A stretch of 64,000 bases of DNA from Ptychodera flava (GCF_041260155.1 NC_091941.1:21532747-21596746); one strand, 5' to 3'; shown: positions 34,001 to 46,929, counted from the stretch's first letter. Numbers and translations are program-made. The notes: a model not told the origin generated them from the sequence alone.

Positions 34001-36998
34001 ATGAGGCTGTTATTGGTTTACTTGGGTGTCACATTACCTGCCCACCTTGGTTTTTTACAGCTGAGATGTTGTCAAGATATCCGACATACCTTGTGTCCAA
34101 GTGTCTCTCCCATTTTTTTGTGCACTGTGCCTCAGTAAATAAACCCAGCCGGATTTTATTGTGTATAATATTTCATACCCGTTGCTTGTTTTTATGCAGA
34201 TATTTTTAAATTGAACAAATCTTGTGAGACTTCTGAAAGCATGAGATTGTTAATCTTTAACTATAAACAAGGATGCCGCATGCAGTTCTTATGAAAGTCT
34301 GTCCTAATCTGGTTTTTGATACTAGGGTGAATTAAAGAGCCCACTTCTTTTTTTTTTCCACGCCTGATATCAAACATTTACTAGTTTCTGAAAAAATGCA
34401 AAGGCTTGCACAGAAGTGGAGTTGTGTGTGTAGCTGCAAAGTGTAAAGGAAAAGAAAAGGTTCTGAGTTTTTCTCCAACAATAGTGTCTGAAGTCCCTGC
34501 AGCGTCAATCTTGGCATCTGAATTATCATGTGGTGTGTTAGTTTTTCTGAGGAGCTATTTCTGTGTGATCAACAATTTTTAATTTGATTTGAAAAGTTCT
34601 GTTTGAAGTGGCTGCGTTCCTCAGCTCGGCAGGTTAATAAATAAAACGTCCACGTCAAGAATTTTCAAAGTGGCGGATGACCGATCGGACTCCTGATCGG
34701 TCATATTTCTTCCAAATCCCCAGTGAGAGCAGCGATCTAATGCAACACATGTGTTCACTTGTGGGACGGCCACGTGACAGCTTAAGATACACACAAGATG
34801 GGGACCCGGCCAGCTGATCACACCGGCCCAGAACCGGCAGTTAGTGGCCTCTGGGGAAATCGCCGGCCTACTTTGCAATCTGGAGAAGTTTTCTCGCCAG
34901 GCACCAAGTTTGCTGACAGTGGATGTTCAAGTGGGATGACGGGGAGAGCCATGTTTCAATTAATTCTTAATTCTGTGAGAGAGATATTTATCTTGGCTGG
35001 ACACGTTACAGGGAAGGCAGTCAATTCCCCAAACGACGGCTGCCGACACTGTGGCCGTGTAAACTAAATATGAGTCTTATATACATGTATGCATCTTTAG
35101 CATGTTCAGACTCAGCTGTTGGGAGATGTGTCTTAAAAATAGAACCCAATTTGATTGTGAATCAAGGATTTCAAATTTAGACCGGTACCACCATCATTTT
35201 TTTTCAAATGATGTTGGATACATGTATGATATCCAACGGCCATATTCTGCATATGTATACTTGGCATGCCTCACTCACAAACACACACACATATGCAAGT
35301 TTTGACCTCAACACTCAAGTGGTTGAAATTGGCTGTGAGCAAGTCAAACTGTATGGCTTTTGAAACTGGCCTTTTTATACAGCATTATTTAAAAAAAAAT
35401 ACTTATGAAAGGTTTCGATGTATTTATGTGATAATCACACTGCGTATATCACAGTGGGCGGGATCTTGTCTTGGGTACTGAACTCTCATTGTTAGAATTG
35501 AGGTGTGTCTGCCGGACAGGAGATTAAGCCAGCCATACCTTAGTCAGTGTTTTGCTGTCTGGTGACGCATATGCATCATGTGTCAGTCCTTATTTTAATA
35601 TTGATGCAGTGTGACGTAAAAACAGAGAGAGAGAGAGATAGACCGTTCAGGGCAACCGTGAAATGTACGAGGATGTACTTTTCTATTTCATACATGGTGT
35701 AAGCCTAACACCTCTTCAAGTCAATAATATAACACGGTCGGTTTTGAGGAGAGGACAAGATACCATGGTTGTGTTTCATTGGCCATGATCAAATGCCCAT
35801 AGATTAAAAACAATCCAAGAAGGATTTGTTGTTCTGTATTGGTGATTTGAAATGTCCCTTGCTCTTCTTTTATTTGACTGATCTCTTCTGGAGGGTGCAA
35901 TTTCGTCTCTGTGTGCTGAATTTGCGATTGGAGTCAAACGCGGCACAAATGTGTCTAGACAGACAAAACTGAATTGTGAATTCCATGTGTTTGAAGATTA
36001 CAGAGCATGTTGGGCCAAGTGGAGTCATTTGATTGATATCTGGTCCTGTACACGTTTTATCATTGTCTCCTTTTCCACTTGGTTTGTGTACTTCTCCCTC
36101 TCACCTATCTTATCAAGTTTTGAATGCTTTGCTCATATCGTTTGTAGCTTACCTTGGCCGTGTCATGGGCAGAAACCAACCCATGCCCACATCAAACAAA
36201 AATTAAAAATCGACACGCATGATAAAATAGGAAAATATCACGACATAGAAAGGGCACTGTTTGTCAGTGTGAAATTTACAAATCTGGAAACCCTAGTAGG
36301 CAAGTGTCCAAATATATATCAAGGTTAAAATTAAATGAAACTTAAAAGTAAAAATGGTGGCCCTTATTTGTTCATTTTGTGCCGAGAAGGATACTGCTGT
36401 CGTTTCTTCTTTCATCCTGGGATTAATTTTAATGGAATAAATAAAGATTGGAGTTTTTTACGCGGGACGTACAAATGGCATAGGATTAAACATGCCATTA
36501 TCATAAATGATACATTTCATCGATACTGGTGACAGTTCATGGTGTCTTTCTCCAAGAAATAAAAAAAGTCACAGTTTGTGCGTGTTAACCTTTTATCTCG
36601 CATCCACTTGCAGTCCTCCTGCAGATCAAAAATCTACAAATTCCTGAAGCTGATACATGAAAATGTCAGAAGTTCTTAGGAATGGTGATTCCCTCCCCCA
36701 ACCCCCGCCCCCACACCCCCGTATTTGGGATTAACTTCTCTGGCTGTGGTTAAAAAGAATTTTAAAAAAATCAATATTAAAAATGTGAATTTTTTTTCCG
36801 TGTCAGGTACCGGATAATTTCTTGGTTGTGGCCCGCAAGACCCTGATTGAGTTCTTCAATGCCATCAAAGCCGGCAAGGACACAGATGCTTCCTGGAAGA
36901 AGGCCATATACAAGATCATCAGCAAGCTGGACGATCACCTGCCCGAGTTCTTCCGATCGCCAGACTGCCTGGAAGAGCTGGAGAGACTGGAGCGATAA
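26324..36998 (+). CDS. PROX: Prospero-related homeobox transcription factor
   Basis: Nuclear transcription factor of the Prospero/Prox family (binary cell-fate decisions: neural, lens, liver, muscle and endothelium in studied animals). Coding exons 26324-28036, 28304-28609 and 36807-36998 give 736 aa, close to human PROX1 (737). Motifs in order: KRRRVD at 13-18 (nuclear localisation); [16 protein letters not shown] at about 178-185; a charged coiled-coil-like stretch ([11 protein letters not shown]) near 235-270; SDALKNQL...VTDVVDSVV at about 340-360; EAISLVV; and AEP/LPLSLLK near 535-545, the counterpart of the SUMO-type LSLIKSE motif. The homeo-Prospero domain runs from [14 protein letters not shown] (about 577) to the C-terminus, with [10 protein letters not shown] in the recognition helix. 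The start ATG has a strong context (A at -3, G at +4). It lies divergent to DLST. The symbol PROX denotes the family; the paralogue cannot be assigned. Confidence 0.96.
28037..28303 (+). other. AT-AC U12-type (minor spliceosome) intron, 267 bp
   Basis: The 5' splice site ATATCCTTTT is a perfect U12 AT-AC donor. The branch-point consensus TTTTCCTTGAC lies at 28285-28295, with the branch A about 9 nt before the terminal CACAC. Removing 28037-28303 keeps phase 0 and joins ...NNS to [11 protein letters not shown]. The intron also contains a 16-bp perfect palindrome (ATATGGTATACCATAT, 28107-28122). Confidence 0.88.
28285..28295 (+). promoter_or_regulatory. U12 branch-point sequence
   Basis: TTTTCCTTGAC matches the minor-spliceosome branch-point consensus (TTCCTTRAC) exactly, at the expected short distance from the 3' splice site. 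Confidence 0.85.
28304..28609 (+). CDS. PROX: Prox coding exon 2 (first two-thirds of homeo-Prospero domain)
   Basis: 102 codons in phase 0, from [16 protein letters not shown] to NKSNEFE before the donor GAG|GTAAGT. It includes [40 protein letters not shown] and [12 protein letters not shown], almost identical to other bilaterian Prospero proteins. Confidence 0.97.
32158..32389. promoter_or_regulatory. Candidate intronic enhancer (octamer, E-box, three TAATGATA)
   Basis: Clustered perfect POU-octamer, CAGCTG E-box and three identical TAATGATA sites within about 230 bp of intron 2. Clustering is seen in the sequence; enhancer function is inferred. Confidence 0.3.
34677..34704. repeat. Perfect 10-bp inverted repeat
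   Basis: ATGACCGATC, 8-nt spacer, GATCGGTCAT, in a GC-richer part of Prox intron 2. It is followed by CACATGTG (about 34747) and the palindromic E-box CACGTG at 34771-34776. Confidence 0.8.
36807..36998 (+). CDS. PROX: Prox coding exon 3 (C-terminal Prospero domain)
   Basis: Acceptor TTTTTTTTCCGTGTCAG; 63 codons and TAA (36996-36998). It encodes [40 protein letters not shown] and [19 protein letters not shown], the conserved C-terminal half of the homeo-Prospero domain. Confidence 0.97.
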   Translation, partial: VPDNFLVVARKTLIEFFNAIKAGKDTDASWKKAIYKIISKLDDHLPEFFRSPDCLEELERLER

Positions 36999-37557
36999 GA
37001 GCAGATGTCTGTTCCCGGAAGCTGAGACGCTGAAAAGAGAAAAAAATCAACACAAAAGAGGGAAAAAATCAATGGATTAAACAGGCTGGAATGAGACGCT
37101 ATCGGTATTTCATTAAGATCGGCTTGTTGTATTAATCTAAGTATTCTACCAATCAATATTTTTTTTTTCACTTTGGTGTACTGTGATTTGATACAGTAGA
37201 TACCTGACAGAAAAGTGCCTATTTTGAGAAACATGATCATAGTTTTAATGTTTAAAACTTGTCCCTTGTCAAGCTGTAGCTCATGACATGTTTTTTTTTC
37301 ATTTCTGATACAGAAATTTATGTTTTTATTTTACTGTTAATTTATTTGGCATAGTTAAGATACTGAGTTTTTTTGTTGTGTATGTGTGCTCAAAGCATCG
37401 TAGCAAGCTAAAGATACTTTAGCCCAATGACGTCATTTGTGACAGTCTGTTCATAGTGTTCAGGTTTTTTTGTTTCTAATTTTACTGGCAGCTATGTCAC
37501 GATCACTGAAATGCTAGAATTCTTTAATATATAGGCTTCTCGCGGCGTCAGTTCCGC

Positions 37558-37558
<1 letters not shown>

Positions 37559-37588
<30 letters not shown>
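37559..37588. repeat. (AT)n microsatellite
   Basis: AT run of about 14-15 units. Confidence 0.97.
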
Positions 37589-37592
<4 letters not shown>

Positions 37593-37739
37593 CAGAGTTT
37601 AAAGGGAGAATGTTTGCTGGAGCTGACAATGCGAGAGCAAAGATTATGAAGATAGGCGTAGGATATTAGCCTCTGTCACAGTTAGATACTCTTGCCAGAA
37701 GCCCAGATACTGCCATTTATGGATGGGTTCAAACCAGCT

Positions 37740-37753
37740 GTTACCATGGTAAC
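37740..37753. promoter_or_regulatory. Perfect palindromic X-box (RFX-type) motif
   Basis: GTTACCATGGTAAC is a full 14-bp palindrome fitting the RFX X-box consensus, 742 bp after the Prox stop codon. Related half-matches occur near 46313 and 47893. Confidence 0.4.
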
Positions 37754-38250
37754 CAGTCTGTTGGAAGGTCAAAGGTCATCAGTGATGTTACTGTGAAGAC
37801 AGTAGACCAAAACTAATTATTATTTATTACGGAAAACTGCAATATTCGAGAAAAAAACTCAAAACAACCTCAAGATAAATTATCAAACCAAAAAAAAAGT
37901 ATATAAATTAATTACTTTGATTAAGATATGGGTGTATTAAGTTATATCGGGAAAGTTACACTTGGTTTTTTTTGTTTTTAAAAACATATTCTAATTTATT
38001 GTGGCTTTAAAAAGTATGCGCAGCCCTAGGCTGTCAGTTGTAGTAATTGAGTGGAGTAGGTGTATAGGAGACAATCAATGCAATAATATTCACCCACAGT
38101 TCTGATCATACAGGTCAACTTTTTTCAACCATTATCCATCTTGGCACTTCTATGAAGAGCCAAGCTAGCAAAGACAGCAGTGTTTTATCTGTGTTTCTTT
38201 CTCTTTTGATGTTAGAATTTTTTTTTCGATGCTTTCCCGTTGTTTCTCTT

Positions 38251-38254
<4 letters not shown>

Positions 38255-38342
<88 letters not shown>
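38255..38342. repeat. (TA)n microsatellite
   Basis: TA run of about 43 units. Confidence 0.98.
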
Positions 38343-38343
<1 letters not shown>

Positions 38344-41300
38344 CAAATGTCAGGGGAATTTGTATAGCGTATCTTGCTTGGTTTTTTCCCCCCTTCACTA
38401 GCTCACTTCTAGCCGTGGTGGTTATTGAGGTCTGTACTTGTAGTATCTGGCAGCACCTGTTACAATAGTATTCTTTTTTTCTCATTTTCTAATACTAGTC
38501 CCTGTTTTGAAAACTCCTTTCATCCTTGCAACAGGAGGGGAGATATAACAAACTGCTGTTACTTGCTAATCCACAGTTGGATTGCTTAGACAGCTATATG
38601 GGAAAAGTGGCTCTTATCTGATCTAAGGATTTTCCTTTTCATATTCCGCTCTAAGACTAGTCAGCTTGCAGGGCCATGAAAAAAACGAAGTCTGAATGTG
38701 CAGGTTTTTTGTCAGCTTCAGGATTAGATTGATCTGTTGTGTCTGGTTCTCAAATGCCATTTTCTGGTTTTGTGTTCCCTGAGTGGAAAGGCGAAATTTT
38801 TTGAAAATTGAAGTGGTGATGAAAAATACCAAAAACTGATGCGTTTACCTCATAGCAAATTTGAAGCAGTTGCGCAAAATATCCATCAGGGGTATGGAAT
38901 ATTATTTGCATTGTTGTCAGTTAAGATGTGTGTGTGTATGTATGTGTTTATGAACGATTAAATCTAAGTTAAAGAATGCAGTAAGGAGAACAACCGGTGT
39001 TCTTTTAATATCTTGAAAACAACCCTAATATTCCGATTGTGTTTCTTATTTTTCCTAAATAGTAAAATTTGAAAACTGTGAGAAAAATCACGCAAGACAT
39101 ACTGGTGTATGCCAAAATGTGTAGCAAGATAGTGTAGTCATATAAACAAACAAATTTACACATTTTTGTTTTTTGGGGGTTTTAGTATTTTTGGGGACTG
39201 AACTATGCCTATTGAGTGTGTAGCAGTAGTAGTGCAAGTTGATGGTTATGCTCAGTAGCTTTGTGTGGGAGCTTAACTGACGTAGATGATCTGATAGGTA
39301 TGTAGGACTTTCTAAATTTTTTTTTTTCACGATACCGTAATTGTTTGCTCCAGCTTGATTTAAACCATCACTTAAAATATCATGAGTTCTTCCAAAAAGT
39401 TTTTTCTGAGTGACTTTTTTCCCCCAAGCATAGTTTTGGGTGACTTGTTCAGGATAATTGCTTTTCTTTGATATTTAAAATATGATAGTACTATTAGTCG
39501 TGTTTTAGACGTTGAGAAACTGTTTAAGAAGGAGATTAGAGGCAGCATAAAAGAAAGACAGAAAAAAAAGCAAATCTTTTGTGATTTGCTAAATAAACTG
39601 CCTTCTTGGTATACCAAATATTTCCTAACACAGATTTAAATCAAATTTTAAGAAGTTGTCAAATTATTCTGGTGATTATGGGTCATGTTATAACCATTCT
39701 CCTAAGCTCATATAAGAGATGAAAGCAAAAGTGAGAGAGTTAAAAAGGCGTTTTTATTTCCTATGGTCCACAGAATTTCATGATTGATCAAAGCTATCCT
39801 TCACTGCCTTACAGGGGTGGTTTCTTTCCCGAACCCCAGTTGTGCCTTCATGAAATTGTATTAATTACATGTAAAAATTACATAAAGATAAAAAAAAAAC
39901 AACACACAAAATATGTGTTTTGTGATGACAAGTCAAACATAACTTCTAATAGAATATATATTTTTCCACAGTGTAACTTGGTTGGACTGTCAAGTGTTTT
40001 AATATCCAAGTCACTGTAATGTAGTGGTGTTGTATTGTGTTAAGGTCCGTTGGGGGAGGGGGGGGAGTTAAGTTTGTACACTGTGTAAGCTAAACATTTT
40101 TTTTCTGTGTGCACTCAAAAATCAACTGCCATTCGAAAGTAAATCCGCTTTTTCTCCTCAGAGGGGACATACATTTTGGGGGATAAACATTAATCAGGGA
40201 AAATTGAAATGCATGCTTGATAACACAGAGGAGTTTGATTTCCTTGATTTACTCGAGAAGCTGATGCAACTGTTCATGTGGTTTTTTTTTCTCTTTATTC
40301 TCTGTCTATCCGAAGCCAAAGACCAAATATCTTGCCAAAAAAGGAAGCAATTAATGAAAAAAACAAAAAACAAAATTTAATCAAGTGCAATAAAAGTTGA
40401 TCTTTTTGTTTCTTACCTGAACAGTATTTCATACAGGAAATCTTAGAATCATGTGATTCACTTCTCCTTTTTTTTTTCCCACGCTTGTTTTTCTGTTATA
40501 AACAAGTAGATGTCTGGTGTGAAAAGTGACGTCTGGTCAAGTTTCGTTGAGTGTGCGTCAATGTGACATTACCATGTGTGAAAAAGATATAAAATAAACC
40601 ACAGACATTTCTACTGATAGCAATAAGATATAATTTTTTATACAGAATTTCTAACACTTTTGTAGCTTTACAAAAAAGGAGGAAAAAAATTAAAAGGGTT
40701 TAAAATATAGCAGAAAGGAAAAAAAAAGAACTTTGCAATAGAAATTACTTTCTGAATAGACACGAAACATTTGAATATTGAATGCACATGAAATTCTGTG
40801 GACCATAAGCAACGCCTAGTGTAAATATATTAGTAACTTCTAGCTCTCGTATAGAGAGATATAAATTTCAGGAAAATATTGTTCTACTGCGTGTTCATTT
40901 TATGTCATATTTTTCCCATGTTGTATGATTTATATAATGCAAGAAATCTGAGAGATTTTTCAATTTGAAGGGTTTCAATAATTAGGCCATGTGTTCTGTA
41001 TATTTTGGTTTTCAGTTCAGAGAAGATATTTTATTCTATGATAATTATTTTGTTTTTAGATTATTTTTTGGTGCATTTATTTATAAAGAGAGAAGAATTG
41101 CTTTTCTGTTGTATGGATATATCAGACTGATTTTTGAACGCGATCATTGTGTTGATTACTTTTTATCCCCAGTCTCTCTGTTCATCATGTTTGCTGTTGT
41201 AGAATTTTCCAAATAGGAAAGAAAAAAGCAGCGACAATGGTACTGATTTTTTTTTTACCCCCTAAGATCGATTTGTGGATGATGTGGTGTACGCTGTGGG

Positions 41301-42239
41301 CCATCATTTCCGTCGCAACATTCCGTCTCTAACTTGTTTTAGTCTTTCCCTACCCCTGTGTCTTCTTTGCAAAAAAAAAAGGGCACAAAGGAAATGTTGG
41401 GTGGACGACCGGTGATGTGCATGGGCAAGTGATGTGAAACACGCTTGACACACGGGGGATTTGATGCTTGACACTTACAGAATCAGGATGCCTTAGAGCA
41501 TTTGCGAAACTGGAGAGGATAGTCAAAAAAAAAAAAAGAGACAACACGACTTTGCTGAAGTAGTAAGACCGTGTTAAGACTTGTAAACTTTAATGAAATC
41601 TTCTCACTAGAAAGAGAGATACTCTGTTCCTCATCAGAGATAAGAAGTATTCCAATTGTCCAGAGATAACCACTCCTGACGTTGTCGTGAAAAGACCCTT
41701 GCAATTTGAGAGAAAGGCATTGTTTGTTCGCACTGCCGTTTTTTTTATGTTCAATCGGTCCATTTGCAGCTAAAATTGAGACATACAAATCTAGAAAGGA
41801 AGGGATGAAAAGGCGTGTTTCATGCACTCAAGCTTACACCAGAGGGTCTGGGTTTTTTTTCTGATCTGCTTCGTTCACACGTCACTCCTTGAATCAGAAG
41901 TTTAACTGATGAAAAGCACACTTTTGTCGGTTTTGAAAGCGTGAAGCATTCAACAATTTTTAAGAACCTCATGGCATTGTGTGTTGCAGAACAAAACAAT
42001 AAGTGATAGTAGCCAAGCAGTAAGATAAGCCAACCATCCATTCTATCAATAACTCAAGTTCAAATGAAGATCAGCTAAAATTTAACCTCTTTTAATCCCA
42101 AGATTTGTGTCTGGAAGAGCAACAGTATCATCAAAAACAATATGTTAGATCAAACCATGTCGTGAAAATACTTGATGTGTTTTTTTTTGTCAATGCTATA
42201 TAAGGTAGCATGAGATGCTGCAGATGGTTTGATATTCAA

Positions 42240-42490
42240 ATATTGCAATTTTCTTCGTCGGCCGATCAGAAATCACCACGAGCTTCTGTCATCAGGCTCT
42301 CCCTAGGGGGCATAATAATCACGATTAATTCCTACTGGGGGACCCCGTAAATGCGGCAGGCTCTCCCCAACGCTTGGCCCATTTGCATTTTTGTCCATTT
42401 CTTTGCTTAGTCTTCCATGACAGTGCGACAAGCAGGTTTTTGTCATGCAAATCCGCTGAAGGCAGTCTGCGCTCTAATCACCCGTGATTA
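42240..42490. promoter_or_regulatory. Candidate regulatory block with two POU octamers
   Basis: Less AT-rich than its surroundings. ATTTGCAT at 42381-42388 and its reverse complement ATGCAAAT at 42445-42452 lie 64 bp apart, with a homeodomain-type CGATTAATTCC upstream. The function is inferred. Confidence 0.3.
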
Positions 42491-44591
42491 TATTAAATTA
42501 CATTTCACAACATCTCTTGCAATTTCAACAAAAGAAAGTAGTGGAGACGAGGGAAGGGAGAGAGAAAGCGAGAGCGAGAGAGAACGCATGTAAGAAAGGT
42601 AGCGGGTCTTTCTTGTCAATGAAAAGCGTTCAAGACTTCACGTATTTTCCTACAATTATCGCCCACATAGAAGCAATAATTCTTAACAATCTGAAGTGCC
42701 TTTTGAAAGAATAGGAAAAAAAATGAGAGAAAAAAAAAAACATGGAATGAGAGAGAAACTAAATTGCAGAATAATGACATCCTGTTTCAGTCAGGAAGAA
42801 CTCTATCTTAGACACACAGTCTTGAGTAAAAAACGTTTGTTGTAAATTTCAGACCGCCTATGTTTTGGAGATAAAATAATTAGAAAGAGAGTGTCGCGCA
42901 CACACAACAGATGTAGCAGAATTTCAATGCTTATGTTTTGCAGATAAAAATAAACATGAAATATGACTTGCATGGGGTATCTCCTTTAATGGGCCATAAT
43001 TTATTGCATGTGAACAAAAAAAACGTCGCTGCGCTCTACCAGTATTTTGTGGCCGATCAGTATAGTTGGCAATTTTCTCTTCTTTTTTTTTTGAAGAAGA
43101 AGGAAATGAAAGTAGTCAGCCCAGTTTAATGAAGTTTGTCTTTTAAGTTCATGGGAAAGATCTTCAAGGGTAGCACATTAGCCGTGTGTCGAGTGTGTCT
43201 TACGTCAGTCTCATGCACTGAACAGATATTCTGCTCGCCTTTGTTATGCAGACGTTGTGTGTTAGTCTTCATCCTGGTATTCATTGTTTTTTTGGAAATG
43301 TCGGCCCACAGCAATAAATAACAAGAGACCCAGTGGCAGCTATCTTTTGTCTGTGTGTTTCTCCCAGACACAGGGGTAGTTACAAGCACTGACAGGCTCT
43401 GTCAGTCGCATCATCCCAGACACTCATCCATTCATTTTAAAAAAAGTGCAATATTCCGAGACGGAAACCTTTGTCTTCAGTGTAATCATTTTCCTGCTCA
43501 AAGGGACCATCTCATACAGTACCATGTCTCGTCTTGCTTTCCTATAATCTTACGTAGAATTCTATACAAAAAAAGAAATACCAGAATTAATCATTCCACC
43601 CGATTCTCTCTGTATATTAGAATAATCCAATTGTTTCACTCACATGGGCTATTCCAATCTCACTGAGGGGAGGGGTGATTGGGTTCAATCAAATTTACAA
43701 CCACTCAATGTACAGTTGATCGTAGTCTCTTTTTAAAAACTATGCATCTTTAGTGTCTTTTTAGAAAACAAAAATAACCAAAGGGTTGCCTTTCTCCGCA
43801 TCCCCATCAATTCTTCCTGAGATCCTTCTTACAATAGTATTAGGGGTTAAGATTGGTCGGGGGTTTAGGGCAGTTACATTAATATGCAGATTCCAATTTC
43901 ACGTCAAAAAAAATCTTCCGGTGACTTCCTTTATATTCGCACAAAATAGAAGAAAAAAAAATCAGCTTTAAAAAAAAATGAATAAAAAAAATTTTAAAAA
44001 TACAAAAAAAGAACACAAATATTGATGCAGGGGTTTTTCTTTGATAGAGTGGGTCCGATCCAAATGTTAGGTGCCTTCATCTCCCACTTATATGCACTAC
44101 ACGTTTTCATCCAGATTTTAAATATTATGCATGATAATTTAATAGCTGCTCTATCGGAGTTTACATAAATTTTTTTTTCGTTCTGGAGATTTTAAGAAAG
44201 AAAAAAAAAATTATCCAAAGTAGGTAAATGGGAGCCAGTGTGAGAGACGCAGTTTTAAAAGGATGGTGACAGAAATTTTTTCCTCGGTAAACGAAAAAAA
44301 TTTTTAGGCTCAGTTGATTTGATGGATGTCTTGTTCCCTGCGGAATTCCACCCAGGGAACATGATTATTTTTTCGTTCCTTTAAGCAGTAAAAAATCATT
44401 GTGATCATACGAGTTAAATATTATATTCTTGGACTACTCCTGTTTATGGCATTAAATCAACATTAAAAACCTATCCATGCTGTGCGTTGTGCGTGTATGT
44501 CTTCTTCTTTGCCTGAATGTGATTTTGTGGTTTGGAATGTCTGGGTGTCGGGGAAACAGCTTGCATGTTCAGACGCTGACACACGCACATG

Positions 44592-44609
44592 CACACACAC
44601 ACACACACA
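44592..44609. repeat. (CA)n microsatellite
   Basis: Short CA run, source of several shadow ORFs. Confidence 0.95.
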
Positions 44610-45923
44610 TAGCCAAGGGAGAGAGCTCCAGGCATCAGGGTATGTGTACATATATGTGTGTATGCTCTCCTCAAACTGCCTGATGATTGCAATCTCAATT
44701 CTGCTGAGTGAAAATGAAAAGATGTTGGAGATACTGTAGACTTGCAACCAGAGACTTCAGAGATGAATCCTATCTCAGACAGCAATCTCCATAACACTGC
44801 TTTCTAAGGCTTTGTCTCCAACACAAACACTTACAGGGAAATAAAAAAGCCTCGAGCTCCCATTTTTTTCCTTCTCATCGCTATCCTGTTCCCAATCTTT
44901 CAATTTCCCTTAGAAGCAATAAAGTCCATTTCTATGGCTTGATAACTGACGTATCTATTGTCTACCTGTCACCGTTTGTTCACTGCCAACCCCCGTGACT
45001 TCCAAAAGAAGTCCGAGTCTATGTGTATGTCCTCTGCGAATGTCTTGGAAAGCATTCTTTGCCACGGGGGCAAAGGGATAACAAAACCTGCTGTATCTGC
45101 AAAAGGAAATTGTGTTCAGAGGGGGAAAAATGCTTGTGTGTGGACTAAGTGTCTCCGGTTCATCCTTCACCAGATGTTACCAAGTGTGAATCAGAATTAA
45201 TCCAGTGACTCATTTAGGCATGTTTTCTTCGCTGCTGAATCAGATTCAGACTTTTCAATACCCAAAAATTAACGATTACTGGACTTAGAGAAAGTAGATA
45301 AAAAAATTCACACCACATTGGGGGGAATAAAAAAAAAAGGTACAAATATACAGTGAAGAGGGTCTTGTATGCTGAGTGGCGTCCACAAGCTGTGATCTAT
45401 AGATATTTAAATTGTAATCCCATTTTAATAACAATCACCAGGCCTACACCCCCGGACATTTTTTCTCTCCCGACTGAGACAAATGTACTGCCCGATCAAC
45501 ACTTGCGCATCACCGTCATCGGCTATTAACTTCCACCGACCCAATGGCATTATTTCAACAAAGTGAACATCAGTGCCAGGAATTTCACTTGGAGTGACAT
45601 CATTTATTTTCTCCCATCACTCTCTCTCTCTCCCTCTCTCTCTCTCTGAGTTTCTTCCTCTTTGTACATAAAGTAGAAAGTAATCAATATTCCACAGTGT
45701 TGGCATATTATATTCTTGAGGCGAATGGTAAATACAGGGGTTTTAGTGCTCCAATCTGTGTAACAAAGGAACATTAATTTGGTTAAATAGATTTTCTTGA
45801 GAATAGTGCCACGTGGTCTCTCCGTTGATATGTGTCTAATATCACTATACACTTGGCGTTTAAACACGCTGTGCCATGTTCCTTAGCCTGCACAGTAAAT
45901 ATTAAACACATGTAAAAGGTTGG

Positions 45924-45927
<4 letters not shown>

Positions 45928-45967
<40 letters not shown>
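45928..45967. repeat. (GA)n microsatellite
   Basis: GA run of about 20 units. Confidence 0.98.
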
Positions 45968-45970
<3 letters not shown>

Positions 45971-46929
45971 AAAAAACAAAAAAGTGGGAGACATGCTTTT
46001 TATGTGGAAAGACATACAACCGCCGGCCATTCCAAGCGTTAGTATCTGAGGTTCCTTGGTAATGCTGACGGTGAATTTCTCCCCATCACTGTTTTTTTCG
46101 CAGTGCGTCTTTAACCACGTTTTCAGGGCAAAAGTCTGTGCAATCGTATATCAGCCGGAGGGACGACGCTGCCTATCAGCGCTGATATCTTTACGTTGCA
46201 AGCATTTGGGATGAGATCATCCATCTCTAGACTGTATGTAAACATAAATCTATCTCGGGCCTTCGGGGTTTTACAGCGGTGTCTTTCTCAAGCAGATTGG
46301 ATTACCAGGCCGCGTGGTCACCATGGTAGCCAGAGGAGAAAAATATGAAAAAAGCCCTCACCTCTTTGATTGCAAAAAAAAAATTACCATATCGCTGGAT
46401 TCTCTGCACTGTTTAATGAGATTCTTAGGAGATTCTGTGTTTTATGGTGCAATTTGTAACTGTGTGATTTCTGCAGCGGGGGTCTTGGTTGCCGTGGCAG
46501 ACACAGTCCCTCGGAAAATGGGAAACTTTGAGATGAGCAAAACAAAGTGGGCTTGGCGTTTCATTTCGGTGAGCATTCTGGGAAAACAAAAAAATTTCTG
46601 TGGAAATTTTTGTTCTCTTTAATTCATCGATTTTGTCTTGCACTATCGATCATTCTTGTTTGTTTAATAATCATTATGATTTCCCCTTAGTAATGAAATT
46701 CTATCTCTTGATACCTGGAGTACAATGGAAAGGTATGTTGACATTTTCCTCCAATTCTGAGTCAACTTTTATAAAAACTGGGAAGTGTCAAAAACAAAAA
46801 TTCGAACACAAGACGTCATATTACTTGGACAGTGAATCTATTTTGAATGTTATTATTTTGGAAAAACAAAAACAGAGCATGATGTTCAATGTTTAAAAAT
46901 TAAAGGAAAAAACAGCTGTAACTTTAGGG

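Larger units (their letters stand above)
28610..36806 (+). other. Prox intron 2 (8.2 kb) with candidate regulatory clusters
   Basis: GT-AG intron (GTAAGT...TGTCAG). No gene recognised inside. Noted sites: octamer ATGCAAAT at 32158-32165 next to an E-box CAGCTG; three TAATGATA homeodomain-type sites at 32334-32341, 32371-32378 and 32382-32389; and a GC-richer block at 34.67-35.05 kb with an inverted repeat and E-boxes. Confidence 0.75.
36999..40600 (+). other. Probable Prox 3' UTR
   Basis: AT-rich, gene-free. Candidate AATAAA signals lie at 39592-39597, 40389-40394 and 40593-40598. Prox genes elsewhere have multi-kilobase 3' UTRs, so a long UTR is plausible. The true end is not determinable here. 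Confidence 0.4.
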
